Below are positions 55,921 to 64,000 of a stretch of DNA of 64,000 bases, piece after piece. The stretch's first letter is position 1. Each line of letters opens with the position of its first letter. This stretch comes from Nostoc sp. PCC 7524. GTDB lineage: Bacteria > Cyanobacteriota > Cyanobacteriia > Cyanobacteriales > Nostocaceae. The translations under genes and the position numbers were made by a program. A model generated the notes under the pieces. That model saw only the letters and a program-made list of their open reading frames with translations. It was not told the origin of the DNA and did not search any database. The stretch lies in NCBI RefSeq assembly GCF_000316645.1, contig NC_019684.1, positions 1 to 64,000 of the forward strand, given 5' to 3'.

Positions 55921-56085
55921 TTATAATGTATTAACAGGTTTACGTGATAAAACCCTGTATTTCCTAGTCTCTGATAGTAATTCAGCGCGAACTTGATAAA
56001 CGCTTTTGCGACTACTCGTAGGTACGGCAGTTGTCGCCAAGCAGTAGTTCCGTGGCAAAAAATCCACAACGCTTTTTCTCCTCAA
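55921..56085 (-). CDS. Possible 54-residue basic protein
   Basis: A frame of 55 codons on the minus strand from TTG (56085) to TAA (55921), preceded by GGGAG about 12 bases upstream. The open frame continues upstream to a TAG near 56150 with no ATG in between. The product is basic and of ordinary composition (VVDFLPRNYCLATTAVPTSS, then KSVYQVRAELLSE and KYRVLSRKPVNTL), unlike the repeat-derived frames nearby. A hairpin with T-rich 3' side follows 40 bases past the stop. I do not recognise the family. It fills a 480-base gap that would otherwise hold no gene. Confidence 0.4.
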   Translation of the reverse strand: MRRKSVVDFLPRNYCLATTAVPTSSRKSVYQVRAELLSETRKYRVLSRKPVNTL

Positions 56086-56241
56086 TGCACTTGTTGACTC
56101 CCAAGGGTGTCTCAGAAGTACATTTTCGAGGATAGATAGGCAACCAGGCTAGGAAAAACCCTCTTTACTCTTGATTTGCGCTTTAATGATAGATTCAATT
56201 CTACAACAATCAGAACTCAGAACTCAAAACTCAGCAAGAGG

Positions 56242-56282
56242 GTGGGACTGGGGATTGGGGATTGGGGACTGGGATCTGGGGA
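56242..56282. repeat. Short tandem repeat, GGGGATT/GGGGACT
   Basis: Five degenerate heptamers downstream of the PP2C gene end. Confidence 0.8.
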
Positions 56283-56316
56283 GAAAAAACTTAGTCCATG
56301 TCCCATGACAAGAAAA

Positions 56317-58317
56317 TCATTGCCGTGGTGGACAAACTGGTTGAATACTTGGGGGTAATTTTCGACACATTTGTTGAAAAGTTTGTGGGTTGAGTTGCCA
56401 CCAAGCAAATAATCCGACACCAGTACCCCCTACTAGCAAAGCTAATAATCCTCCTATCAGTACCAAAGGCTGACGCTGACGGGTTGGTTGTTGAAATGGG
56501 GTTGGACTGGGTTCATCCACTGTCAAATCCAAATCTAACAGTGCTTGAGAACTTTCTGTTAATGTAGATTGTTCAATTTCTGCCAAACTAGATTGTGTTT
56601 CTATTTCTGCCAAACTAGATTGTGTTTCTATTTCTGCTAGAGCAGAGATTTCTGGTTCTGGTGGTTCTAATTTAGGTATTGCTACTAGCGGCGGTGGTGG
56701 TGGCATCGGCACTAAGGATTCTTTAGCAATCCGGCAAAGAGTCAGCACCACTGAAGTATTATCATGACCATTCTTTTCGTTGGCTAAATTAATCCATTCA
56801 CGGACAGCATCTTCCACAGTTAAGTTCCCTGTTAACATGGACATTGCGTAATTTTGCCAGTATTCTTCTACTAAATTGCGATCGCTTAAACCATCAGAAC
56901 AAAGCAGTAATATGCCATCTTCTTCCAAGATGAACCTTTGAATTACTAGACGCAAGGCTTCCGCGTCTCTTGTCCCCAAGGCTTGAGTGAGGGCGTGGGC
57001 ATCTGGCCTTTGGAGTGCTTGACGATACAGGCTCCGTGCTAACCGCACTTCCCTAGCTACTACGTCATCATCTACGGTGAGTTGTTGGCAGTAGTTACGA
57101 GTTATCCAGTAAGCGCGGCTATCACCAACACTAGCCAAGTAAAGTTCGTGGGCGTTTGACTGCCAACCAGATTTTTTTAACACTCGTTGCGGCACTTGTA
57201 CAGCCATGACGAGAGTTGTCGCCATCCTTTCTCTACCTTGGCGTTTTTGTTCATCATTACGGGAGCTAATGACGTTATTAACTACCCGTAAACAAGCTTC
57301 TAATTGTTCCTGCAACAATTTGGGCGGCACAATTTCAGTTTGTTCCGTTATCTCTGCTAATAAGGCACGGATTTGTAATTTGAGAGACTGTACTGCTAAT
57401 TGACTAGCAACTTCACCGCCTTGATGTCCGCCAATACCATCACAAACAATTGATAAATGAGGCAGTAATGAATCATCTGCATTATCGGTAGTGTTGGGAT
57501 AGCAAGCATCTTCATTTTGTTGTAGTTGGGGGCCAGTATCGGTTGCGCCTACTACCTTAAGATTTAAAGGTAATTCTGCTGCCGTTGACAGTAATAAAGC
57601 ATTGAGTTGAGTTGCAATGGTGTCTAACTCTACGTCAGATTTAGTCATTAGCTCGATTATCGGCTTTAATTCTGCGGCTGTTTTGGCGGCATCTACCAGA
57701 GGTTGCCACCCATGAGCTAAATCTGCCAAACTAGGCTGTTCTGTGGCTGTAGTGTCTAGTTCTAACAGTCGTACACACCAACCTTGGACTCGTAGGTTGT
57801 CTGGGATGAGTAAACTTTGGGCAAGTCCTAATTCTGATAAAGGTGTCCAAAGTTGGAGAATTTGCCATAACCAGTAAACCTGTCTGACGGCTTTGGCTTG
57901 CTCCCAAGTTGCCGTCAGGGAGGGGTAGAGATTCCCATGCTCATCAATAGGGACATTTTCTAGCAACAAGATATCATCTGTATCTGCTTCCCCACTGGCA
58001 ACCAATCCATAAACTTGGGGGAGGTGCAAATGCTCTGAATATAGACGGAGATAAGGAATAACTATCGGTGGTAACTCTTCTTGTATGTCTGGCGGTAGCC
58101 CTGGTTGAGTATCGAGCCAAATTTGGGGTGCGATCGCCTCATATCTATCTGCTACTTTTGTACCTAGGGGAATAGTCGCTACCAATTTACCTGTAGCCCA
58201 GAGATACCGATATACCACAGGAGTTTGACAACTGGCACAAACCACATTGCCCACTGTATTAATCGGCTGTTCGCAGTTAGGATTTATACAATAAATTATT
58301 CTTGGCGTAGAAATCAT
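56317..58317 (-). CDS. PP2C-type Ser/Thr phosphatase with zinc-ribbon start and C-terminal membrane anchor
   Basis: 666 residues. The first 35 contain Cys pairs (YCINPNCEQPI and VVCASCQTPVV), a probable zinc ribbon. Residues about 50-240 look like a degenerate kinase-like or unknown helical domain. Residues about 255-530 are the PP2C fold: NEDACYP, LSIVCDGIGGHQGGEVAS (metal Asp and GG), YLASVGDSRAYW, LLCSDGLSDRN and GHDNTSVVLTL. A 9-residue repeat SLAEIETQS occurs twice with a partial third copy (about 575-600). One transmembrane helix (about 625-647) follows, with a short Cys/Pro-rich outer tail. It likely reverses Ser/Thr kinase signalling at the membrane. Start at 58317. Confidence 0.86.
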   Translation of the reverse strand: MISTPRIIYCINPNCEQPINTVGNVVCASCQTPVVYRYLWATGKLVATIPLGTKVADRYEAIAPQIWLDTQPGLPPDIQEELPPIVIPYLRLYSEHLHLPQVYGLVASGEADTDDILLLENVPIDEHGNLYPSLTATWEQAKAVRQVYWLWQILQLWTPLSELGLAQSLLIPDNLRVQGWCVRLLELDTTATEQPSLADLAHGWQPLVDAAKTAAELKPIIELMTKSDVELDTIATQLNALLLSTAAELPLNLKVVGATDTGPQLQQNEDACYPNTTDNADDSLLPHLSIVCDGIGGHQGGEVASQLAVQSLKLQIRALLAEITEQTEIVPPKLLQEQLEACLRVVNNVISSRNDEQKRQGRERMATTLVMAVQVPQRVLKKSGWQSNAHELYLASVGDSRAYWITRNYCQQLTVDDDVVAREVRLARSLYRQALQRPDAHALTQALGTRDAEALRLVIQRFILEEDGILLLCSDGLSDRNLVEEYWQNYAMSMLTGNLTVEDAVREWINLANEKNGHDNTSVVLTLCRIAKESLVPMPPPPPLVAIPKLEPPEPEISALAEIETQSSLAEIETQSSLAEIEQSTLTESSQALLDLDLTVDEPSPTPFQQPTRQRQPLVLIGGLLALLVGGTGVGLFAWWQLNPQTFQQMCRKLPPSIQPVCPPRQ

Positions 58318-58555
58318 AAAAGTATGAATTTAAAAAATAAATCGACTCGTGAATTTCGATTACATTTAGCTGTCAAAGGTTTGAAGGCTAGAATAGACTT
58401 GAACTTGTGTACATCTGACTACAGATTGTTACTGAATTTAATCACAATTTTTTACTAAAAAGAGTAAGTTTTTCTGTAAGTCGCTAGTGTCGGTATGTAT
58501 CTACTCTCAGTTATTGAGAAATGTATGTTGTCAATGTAGTGTCTAGGATGACGCT

Positions 58556-58993
58556 ATGCCAATTTATACCTTAATCTGGCTGCTGGCAGGATCAGTTCTG
58601 TGTTTGATGGAACTGTTCTTCCCATCGGCTTTTATCGAATTCATGATGGGAATTAGTGCTTTGATTGTGGCACTACTATCTCAATTCGGTTTGACGAGTT
58701 TATGGTTGCAAGTTGTAGCTTGGCTATTGCTTTCTACTTTGTTGATTGTGCTTTCCCGGCGGTTTTTACAACCGCGACGACGCAAATCGAAAATTCAAGA
58801 TGCGATTGTCGCGGAAACTTTGACAGAAATTCCAGCAGGTAAAACAGGACGAGTGCTATATGAGGGCAATTCTTGGCGGGCGCAATGTGATGATGACAAA
58901 CTCAGTGTTGCAGCTTATGAAAGAGTTTATGTAGTCAGGAGGGAAGGGACTACATTAATTGTGATGCCAGAAAATTTGTTAAGTAGTCAATAG
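58556..58993 (+). CDS. NfeD-family membrane protein (short form)
   Basis: 145 residues. Two or three transmembrane helices near the start (about 5-25, 28-48, 50-68) lead to a cytoplasmic OB-fold (IPAGKTGRVLYEGNSWRAQC, then VAAYERVYVVRREGTTLIV). This is the short NfeD form lacking the ClpP-like protease. NfeD proteins pair with SPFH/stomatin proteins, and one follows 44 bases downstream on the same strand, a standard operon. Probable role: membrane microdomain organisation and quality control. The ATG at 58556 is the first in frame. Confidence 0.9.
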   Translation: MPIYTLIWLLAGSVLCLMELFFPSAFIEFMMGISALIVALLSQFGLTSLWLQVVAWLLLSTLLIVLSRRFLQPRRRKSKIQDAIVAETLTEIPAGKTGRVLYEGNSWRAQCDDDKLSVAAYERVYVVRREGTTLIVMPENLLSSQ

Positions 58994-59037
58994 TTATTAG
59001 TTAAAATTCCAACTTGAATAATTAGGAGCATCAATAA

Positions 59038-60012
59038 ATGTTTGAACAATTTTTTTTGCTAGTCTTTTTAGCATTGGGTGGTTCTGCTGTGGCTGGGTCT
59101 GTTAAAGTTGTGAATCAAGGTAATGAAGCTTTAGTAGAAAGATTAGGTAGCTATAATAAGAAACTTGAACCTGGACTAAATTTTGTGATTCCGTTTTTAG
59201 ATAAAATCGTCTACCAAGGAACAATCCGGGAAAAAGTTTTAGATATTCCACCCCAAAAATGTATCACCCGTGACAACGTAGGTATTGAAGTCGATGCGGT
59301 AATTTATTGGCGGATTGTCGATATGGAAAAAGCCTGGTACAAGGTGGAAAATCTCCAGTCGGCAATGACGAATTTGGTGCTAACTCAAATTCGCTCGGAA
59401 ATGGGACAACTGGAATTAGATGAAACTTTTACTGCTCGCGCCCAAATTAATGAAATTTTATTAAGAGATTTAGATATTGCTACTGATCCTTGGGGTGTGA
59501 AGGTGACACGGGTAGAACTGCGAGACATTATCCCTTCTCAAGCGGTACGGGAATCGATGGAATTGCAAATGTCAGCAGAACGTCGCAGACGGGCAGCTAT
59601 TTTAAATTCTGAGGGTGAGAGGGAAGCGGCTGTTAATAGTGCTAGAGGTAAAGCAGAAGCCCAAATTTTAGATGCAGAAGCTAGACAAAAATCTGTAATT
59701 TTACAAGCAGAGGCGGAACAAAAGGCAATAGTTTTGAAAGCCCAGGCGGAACGTCAGCAGCAAGTTCTCAAAGCCCAAGCGATCGCAGAATCCGCAGAGA
59801 TTATAGCTCAAAAAATCAACACCAATGCTACTGCTCGCCCAGCATTAGAAGTATTGTTGGCTTTAGGCTATCTAGATATGGGTTCTACCATCGGTAAGAG
59901 TGATAGTAGCAAGGTGATGTTTATAGATCCCCGCACTATCCCCGCTACCTTGGAAGGAATACGTTCTATTGTTTCAGACACTCAAACTGATTCAGTGGCA
60001 AATGGGCGTTAG
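59038..60012 (+). CDS. SPFH/stomatin-like membrane protein (QmcA/Band 7)
   Basis: 324 residues. An N-terminal membrane hairpin ([17 protein letters not shown]) precedes the SPFH domain (about 25-190): [46 protein letters not shown] and [13 protein letters not shown] long Ala/Glu-rich coiled coil (about 190-265; [20 protein letters not shown] and so on) drives oligomerisation. It forms a unit with the upstream NfeD gene. Family roles: lipid-raft-like scaffolds and regulation of membrane proteases such as FtsH. The C-terminus has [21 protein letters not shown] helix, typical of QmcA. A TAGGCAA repeat follows. Confidence 0.93.
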   Translation: MFEQFFLLVFLALGGSAVAGSVKVVNQGNEALVERLGSYNKKLEPGLNFVIPFLDKIVYQGTIREKVLDIPPQKCITRDNVGIEVDAVIYWRIVDMEKAWYKVENLQSAMTNLVLTQIRSEMGQLELDETFTARAQINEILLRDLDIATDPWGVKVTRVELRDIIPSQAVRESMELQMSAERRRRAAILNSEGEREAAVNSARGKAEAQILDAEARQKSVILQAEAEQKAIVLKAQAERQQQVLKAQAIAESAEIIAQKINTNATARPALEVLLALGYLDMGSTIGKSDSSKVMFIDPRTIPATLEGIRSIVSDTQTDSVANGR

Positions 60013-60016
60013 TTAG

Positions 60017-60061
60017 TAGGCAATAGGCAATAGGCAATGGGCAATAGGCAATAGGCAATAG
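60017..60061. repeat. Short tandem repeat (TAGGCAA)n
   Basis: Six heptamers, one degenerate, directly after the SPFH stop. Confidence 0.88.
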
Positions 60062-60125
60062 TTATTAGTTTTTCTCCTCTGCGCCTCTGCTCCCCTGCGC
60101 CCCTGCTCCCTTGCTCCCCTGACTC

Positions 60126-60533
60126 TCAACCAATCTCACTGGCTTGATTCATCTGGCATTTACCACACAAACCAAAAAACTCTAGTGTGTGGTAAAAAAT
60201 TCTAAAGTTGTGGGTAGCTTGTAGTTGTCCTTCTAAATCATGCACAGGGCATTGATGAATGGGAATCGACGCACCACATTGCAGGCAAGTAAGATGATGT
60301 TTGTCTTGCTGCACTAGGCTGTATAAGGCCTCACCATTAGACAAAGTACGTACTTGCACCAGACCTTCGAGTTTTAATGCTTCCAAGGAGCGATAAACTG
60401 TAGCTAAACCCATACTCTGATTGCGATTACGTAGTTCCACGTAAATATCTTGGGCAGAAATGCCTTGTTTGATACTTTGCAACAGGTCTAAAATGCGCTC
60501 TTGACTGCGGGTGCGGATGGCTCTCATAGACAT
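60126..60533 (-). CDS. zur: Fur-family metalloregulator, probably Zur (FurB)
   Basis: 135 residues. A winged helix (SAQDIYVELRNRNQSMGLAT, VYRSLEALKLEGLVQV) is followed by a dimer/metal domain with DKHHLTCLQCGAS, HQCPVHDLE and FFGLCGKCQ. Two CxxC pairs form the structural zinc site, and the HxH region forms the sensory site. The sequence fits my memory of Anabaena FurB/Zur and not that of FurA or PerR. Zur represses zinc uptake genes when zinc is sufficient. It is divergent from purS across 138 bases. Two in-frame ATGs (60533, 60527) exist. No Zur box was recognised in the window. Confidence 0.85.
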   Translation of the reverse strand: MSMRAIRTRSQERILDLLQSIKQGISAQDIYVELRNRNQSMGLATVYRSLEALKLEGLVQVRTLSNGEALYSLVQQDKHHLTCLQCGASIPIHQCPVHDLEGQLQATHNFRIFYHTLEFFGLCGKCQMNQASEIG

Positions 60534-60542
60534 TGTGATAAT

Positions 60543-60570
60543 TTGCCACTGTAATTGGAACTGTTATACT
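60543..60570 (+). promoter_or_regulatory. Possible promoter for purS
   Basis: TTGCCA (60543-60548), 16 bases, TATACT (60565-60570). It would give a leader of about 95 bases. A second -10-like TATAAT lies at 60602-60607 without a good -35. Confidence 0.35.
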
Positions 60571-60671
60571 AGCTAACTCAATAAATCAACAGTAACTGTT
60601 CTATAATCTTATTTTTACTTAGTTGGGACAGAAAGTTATAGTATAGCGATCGCAGCATTCAGCAAAAACCC

Positions 60672-60950
60672 GTGCAAACCAAGTATCTAGCCAAAATTTT
60701 TGTCACTCTTCGTCCCTCAGTCTTAGATCCGGCTGGTGTGGCTGTACAATCTGGTCTTCAGCAAATGGGATACGATAACGTAGAAAATATACGGATTGGT
60801 AAGTACATCGAATTAACTATTACCTCATCTGAGGAGAGTAAAGCGCGTCAAGACATGGAACGCATCTGTGATCAAATGTTAGCCAATCCCGTGATTGAAA
60901 ATTACCGTTTTGATTTGATTGAAGTCGAAACCCAAACGGGAGTGTTTTAG
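60672..60950 (+). CDS. purS: Phosphoribosylformylglycinamidine synthase subunit PurS
   Basis: The small subunit of the three-part FGAM synthase (PurS-PurQ-PurL) for purine synthesis. 92 residues with the ferredoxin-like fold: KIFVTLRPSVLDPAGVAVQS, the short GYDNVENIRIGKYIELTI, and MLANPVIENYRFDLIEV. The start is GTG (60672), with MQTKYLAKIFV at the proper family N-terminus and no nearby ATG. purQ follows after 112 bases that include a heptamer repeat. purL is not in the window. Confidence 0.93.
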   Translation: MQTKYLAKIFVTLRPSVLDPAGVAVQSGLQQMGYDNVENIRIGKYIELTITSSEESKARQDMERICDQMLANPVIENYRFDLIEVETQTGVF

Positions 60951-60994
60951 GGGTTGGAGACTAGGGGCTAGGGAATGGAGATGATAGGAAGAAC

Positions 60995-61048
60995 TATTGC
61001 CTATTGCCTATTGCCTATTGCCTATTGCCTATTGCCTATTGCCTATTG
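60995..61048. repeat. Short tandem repeat (TATTGCC)n inside purS-purQ
   Basis: Seven heptamers, the complement of TAGGCAA, between two genes of one operon. A frame through it encodes a repeating IAYCLLP peptide joined to PurQ. Confidence 0.9.
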
Positions 61049-61062
61049 ACTATAAACTAATC

Positions 61063-61737
61063 ATGAAATTTGGTGTTGTTGTTTTTCCGGGTTCTAATTG
61101 CGATCGCGATGTTGCTTATGTCACTAGAGACTTGCTAGGACAACCAACTCGCATGATTTGGCATCAAGATACGGATATTGATGATTTAGATGCCATCATT
61201 GTCCCTGGGGGATTTAGTTACGGCGATTATTTACGCTGTGGTGCGATCGCGCGGTTCTCGCCTGTGATGCAGCAGGTAATTACCCACGCTCAAAAGGGTA
61301 AGTTAGTCCTAGGCATTTGTAACGGTTTTCAGGTGCTAACTGAAGCTGGACTTTTGCCAGGGATATTGACGCGAAATCGGGATTTGCATTTTATCTGCGA
61401 TCGCGTGCCTTTAAAAGTTGAAAGCACAAATAGCCCTTGGACTCAAGCTTACGCCACTGGTGAAATCATCACCTTACCAATTGCCCACGGCGAAGGACGA
61501 TTTTACGCTGATCAGGCGACTTTATCTGAGATTGAAGAACATGGGCAAGTAGTCTTCCGGTATGCTGGAGACAACCCTAATGGTTCTCTAAATAACATTG
61601 CCGGGATTTGCAATCGTCAAGGCAATGTTTTAGGTATGATGCCACACCCAGAACGAGCCTCTGATCCTGTGCTTGGAGGTAGTGATGGATTGGTGATGTT
61701 TAAAGGATTGTTAGAACAGGTGGTGGCGTTGGTGTAA
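61063..61737 (+). CDS. purQ: Phosphoribosylformylglycinamidine synthase subunit PurQ
   Basis: The glutaminase subunit of FGAM synthase. 224 residues; class I glutamine amidotransferase motifs are present: [15 protein letters not shown] (oxyanion side), nucleophile Cys in [14 protein letters not shown], and the catalytic His/Glu in [10 protein letters not shown]. The N-terminus [17 protein letters not shown] at 61063 is that of the family. The frame can be read back to 60997 through the heptamer repeat, but those 22 residues are repeat-derived. It pairs with purS upstream. A hairpin terminator follows. Confidence 0.96.
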   Translation: MKFGVVVFPGSNCDRDVAYVTRDLLGQPTRMIWHQDTDIDDLDAIIVPGGFSYGDYLRCGAIARFSPVMQQVITHAQKGKLVLGICNGFQVLTEAGLLPGILTRNRDLHFICDRVPLKVESTNSPWTQAYATGEIITLPIAHGEGRFYADQATLSEIEEHGQVVFRYAGDNPNGSLNNIAGICNRQGNVLGMMPHPERASDPVLGGSDGLVMFKGLLEQVVALV

Positions 61738-62047
61738 TGTTGGCCTCCGCATCGATCATTGTTCAACCGAACAGAGGTACAGTATAACTGTGCCTCTGTA
61801 GGTTATTTTCCTCTAAAATTATTTTTATTTTATAAAAGTTAATTAATTCAGACTGTATAGTTACTAATTTTATTGAATAAATAACTTGGCCATATTCAAA
61901 CGTGATCACATCTGGTGGTGTTGTATATTATCTGTCAAAATTTGTCCAGTAGTTATCATTGCTATGGCATCCACACTGACTTGATAAGTTACTGATTCAA
62001 TCAACCATATAAGAAATAATTTTTTATCCGATCAGGTGGATTCACAA
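61738..62047. other. Intergenic region after purQ
   Basis: 310 bases: terminator at 61771-61803, then AT-rich DNA leading to the start of the last gene. No further element is recognised. Confidence 0.55.
61771..61803 (+). terminator. purQ terminator hairpin
   Basis: ACAGAGGTACAGT-ATA-ACTGTGCCTCTGT: 13-base stem with one G-T/A-C type mismatch, 34 bases past the stop. A weak T-rich part (GGTTATTTT) follows. Confidence 0.6.
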
Positions 62048-63976
62048 ATGTCAACCTCTGATGCAAGTAAACAATTTATAAAATGGCTACAAACTTTTGA
62101 TTATCGGGTTTTACATAACAAGGATGATGTAGAAAAAAAGTTTGTTATCCCGCTCTTTCGTAGTTTAGGTTATCCAGATAAATGTTGTGCTAGTAAATAT
62201 AGTTTAAATAGTGAACTTAAGGAAAATCCAGAAAAAAAGCTTGAAGATGTGCAAATTTATTTTGCTCATGATGATGTAGCCAAGCAAAATGCTGAAACAG
62301 CTTTAGTTATTGTTATATATTTAGAGCCTCAAGGCAATCATTTTCAACCAGCTATTGAACAAGCAATATTTTATAGTACATATCTCAAACCGTTGTTTTT
62401 TATAATTACTAACGGACATCAAATCAAAGTTTTCAAATATTTTGCTTATCATAAAGAAGAGTGTATTTACGATAAAAATATTTATTCATTAAAAATAAAT
62501 TCTACAGCTTTAGAGTTTTATAACCAATTTAATTTTTATGTAGTTAAAAATATAGATAAAGATACAGTTAGTGTTTTGAGGTATTCACAATATAATCTCA
62601 TCGAAAAACATTTACGGCGGCGTGATTTACAAGAAATTGTAGGGCAAGCTGATTTTAAACCTGCAATTTTGCGGGAAGGCGATCGCTTAGTCGTCGTCAA
62701 ACCAAAAGTAGTCATAGAGTGTAATCTACCCAAGGCTTTTAAAGAAGGTAACTGTCAAATTCAATTTAGTGGTGTGATTGTCAGAGGCTTAAAAATTCAA
62801 TTAAATCACCACGATATTTTAGGTCAATTAATGACAGGACTAAACACTCGCCCAGAGTGGGGATGTCGAAGATTTCTTAAACAAATAGATAGTAATGCTT
62901 TTGAAGTATGTTTGGGACAAACTACCATTATTTTATCTGATGTAGAAACAGTTGATTTATGCTTGTGTATTGATATTATGTGTCAAGCATACAAGCAATC
63001 AATTATTGAATGTGAGAACCATTTAGAAACATGGGATTTTGAATTTGTAGAATTTTTAGGTAGTCGTGGGTTTCATCTATTTTCTGTCGATGTCAAACTC
63101 TGGCGATTAATGCAAAACTTCGCCAGCGAATTTAATTATGCACAAGGTAAATCAGAATGGCATTTATTTCAACAAGAAGAAATTTCTATCCGTGTGAGTC
63201 GAGGTATTCGCGATCATGCGTTTATTTTACCCATACCTGTTAATTATTTATCTTTATTACCTAATGGCATCATTAATATTGTTTATGAAATTAATGATGT
63301 TCACCTCCAAACTCTAGAAAAGGGTGAACTTAAATCATGGCAGCAAGATATTGGGCCGAGGGGAACTTGGACAGCTAAATATACTAAAGAGTGGTTATTA
63401 CAAATTTTTATTCCCAAAGTGATTGATTACTATTCCCAAAAATATCAACTATCAGCCGCAGATTTACAGAAGAATATAGCAGATTATCATCATGACCGCG
63501 CTGCCATTACAGAGATTCATGATATTAAAGAATTAGTTCCTTATCTGCAAGATGTGCAATCTTGGTTAAATAATTATGTTGCAAATATTCCTAGTTTCTT
63601 ACTGAGAGACTATTACCAAGCATTAACAAATTTACTGCGAAATACTGACTCTGCAATAGAAGGCATGGATTATATTATCCGCAACTTGTCTTTGATGGAA
63701 GTTGATAATACAAAAGACAGAATGAGGAGTAATTTTGAGCGATGGAACTTTAAAGATGCTTGGTATTATTTAGATGCTCAAGCAGGAAGGATAAATAATT
63801 ATCAGTATGAACAAAATTTTAAAGCAGATTTAATGACAAGAATTTTTATCTGGATTATTGAACACGGGAAAATTAGGTTTTCGCAATCTCAGTTAAACTT
63901 TGCGAAACAAGCTTTATTACCACTGTGGGAACAGAGTCGTTTTGAAATGCGTTATGTCAATCCCCATCGAAAGTAA
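62048..63976 (+). CDS. Large protein with degenerate HsdR-N/restriction-endonuclease-like start
   Basis: 642 residues from the ATG at 62048, with AGGTGG 8 bases upstream; a GTG at 62036 is also in frame. Residues about 15-155 follow the order of an HsdR N-terminal nuclease domain: EKKFVIPLFRSLGY, LEDVQIYF, the core strand ALVIVIYLEPQG, and LKPLFFIITNGHQIKVFKY. The usual E-x-K of the core is not intact (Glu present, Lys replaced by Gln), so it may be catalytically dead. The remaining 490 residues are mixed alpha/beta with no motif that I recognise, and no helicase or methylase follows within the window. A+T-rich codon use hints at transfer. Function unknown. Confidence 0.68.
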   Translation: MSTSDASKQFIKWLQTFDYRVLHNKDDVEKKFVIPLFRSLGYPDKCCASKYSLNSELKENPEKKLEDVQIYFAHDDVAKQNAETALVIVIYLEPQGNHFQPAIEQAIFYSTYLKPLFFIITNGHQIKVFKYFAYHKEECIYDKNIYSLKINSTALEFYNQFNFYVVKNIDKDTVSVLRYSQYNLIEKHLRRRDLQEIVGQADFKPAILREGDRLVVVKPKVVIECNLPKAFKEGNCQIQFSGVIVRGLKIQLNHHDILGQLMTGLNTRPEWGCRRFLKQIDSNAFEVCLGQTTIILSDVETVDLCLCIDIMCQAYKQSIIECENHLETWDFEFVEFLGSRGFHLFSVDVKLWRLMQNFASEFNYAQGKSEWHLFQQEEISIRVSRGIRDHAFILPIPVNYLSLLPNGIINIVYEINDVHLQTLEKGELKSWQQDIGPRGTWTAKYTKEWLLQIFIPKVIDYYSQKYQLSAADLQKNIADYHHDRAAITEIHDIKELVPYLQDVQSWLNNYVANIPSFLLRDYYQALTNLLRNTDSAIEGMDYIIRNLSLMEVDNTKDRMRSNFERWNFKDAWYYLDAQAGRINNYQYEQNFKADLMTRIFIWIIEHGKIRFSQSQLNFAKQALLPLWEQSRFEMRYVNPHRK

Positions 63977-64000
63977 AGATTTGGGTTGATAAAATTTTTG

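Noticed and set aside
60997..61062. Upstream start for purQ
   Set aside because: The extra 22 residues are encoded by the TATTGCC repeat and are absent from the family.

Overview
The window reads as chromosomal DNA from a filamentous, heterocyst-forming cyanobacterium of the Nostoc/Anabaena (Trichormus) group. The evidence is: very frequent GCGATCGC (HIP1) octamers; dense heptamer-type short tandem repeats between genes ((TAGGCAA)n, (CACCTGT)n, (GGGGATT/GGGGACT)n); a phycobilin-pathway heme oxygenase; a phytochrome/cyanobacteriochrome kinase; ferredoxin-thioredoxin reductase; a y-type thioredoxin; and a bacterial dynamin closely matching what I recall of the Nostoc punctiforme BDLP. Species assignment is inference. 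The coordinates probably begin at the conventional chromosome start, since dnaA opens the window and dnaA-dnaN are split by a cluster of seven DnaA-box-like nonamers.

Layout. 0.1-3.1 kb: dnaA, candidate origin, dnaN. 3.3-10.5 kb, minus strand: a three-GAF photoreceptor kinase, an ArsA/Get3-like ATPase, small cyanobacterial proteins, a secreted protein with an internal duplication, and a thioredoxin. 10.8-17.7 kb: housekeeping genes (fabG, a WecA/MraY-type transferase, CIRCE-controlled groEL2, heme oxygenase, glmM). 17.9-22.7 kb: an exopolysaccharide cluster (glycosyltransferase, Wzy/ligase-like membrane protein, a glycosyltransferase pair collapsed by deletion, an intact GT4). 22.7-26.9 kb, minus: a four-gene envelope operon joining two related solute-binding proteins, one fused to a von Willebrand A domain, with a membrane protein and an XpaC-like membrane/coiled-coil protein, but no ABC permease or ATPase. 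27.3-29.3 kb: 1-Cys peroxiredoxin and a tandem Uma2 pair.

29.3-34.7 kb, minus: a dynamin operon with a BDLP orthologue, a second dynamin-like GTPase ending in a DnaJ domain, and a small membrane protein. 35.1-42.8 kb, minus: a giant Ca-binding RTX protein whose first 1100 residues are 20 FG-GAP/VCBS-like repeats in a four-by-five super-repeat, and a TIGR03032-GNAT-TPR fusion. 43.0-49.5 kb: an unusual multi-hairpin element, cysK, a thioredoxin-like ferredoxin, a DUF5331 protein, a divergent adenosine-deaminase-like protein and a hybrid histidine kinase. 50.1-64.0 kb: purA (TTG start, near-consensus promoter), a short L25-type ribosomal protein, an APH-like/P-loop kinase fusion, a YdcF protein, ftrV, a possible 54-residue gene, a PP2C-type phosphatase, an NfeD-SPFH pair, zur-like fur, purS-purQ and a restriction-fold-like protein.

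The strongest candidates for undescribed biology are the SBP/vWA/XpaC-like operon (22.7-26.9 kb), the dynamin plus dynamin-J operon (29.3-34.1 kb), the higher-order repeat architecture of the 1829-residue RTX protein, and small repeat elements that have entered or joined coding sequences. I saw no CRISPR array, complete tRNA, rRNA or intact insertion sequence.
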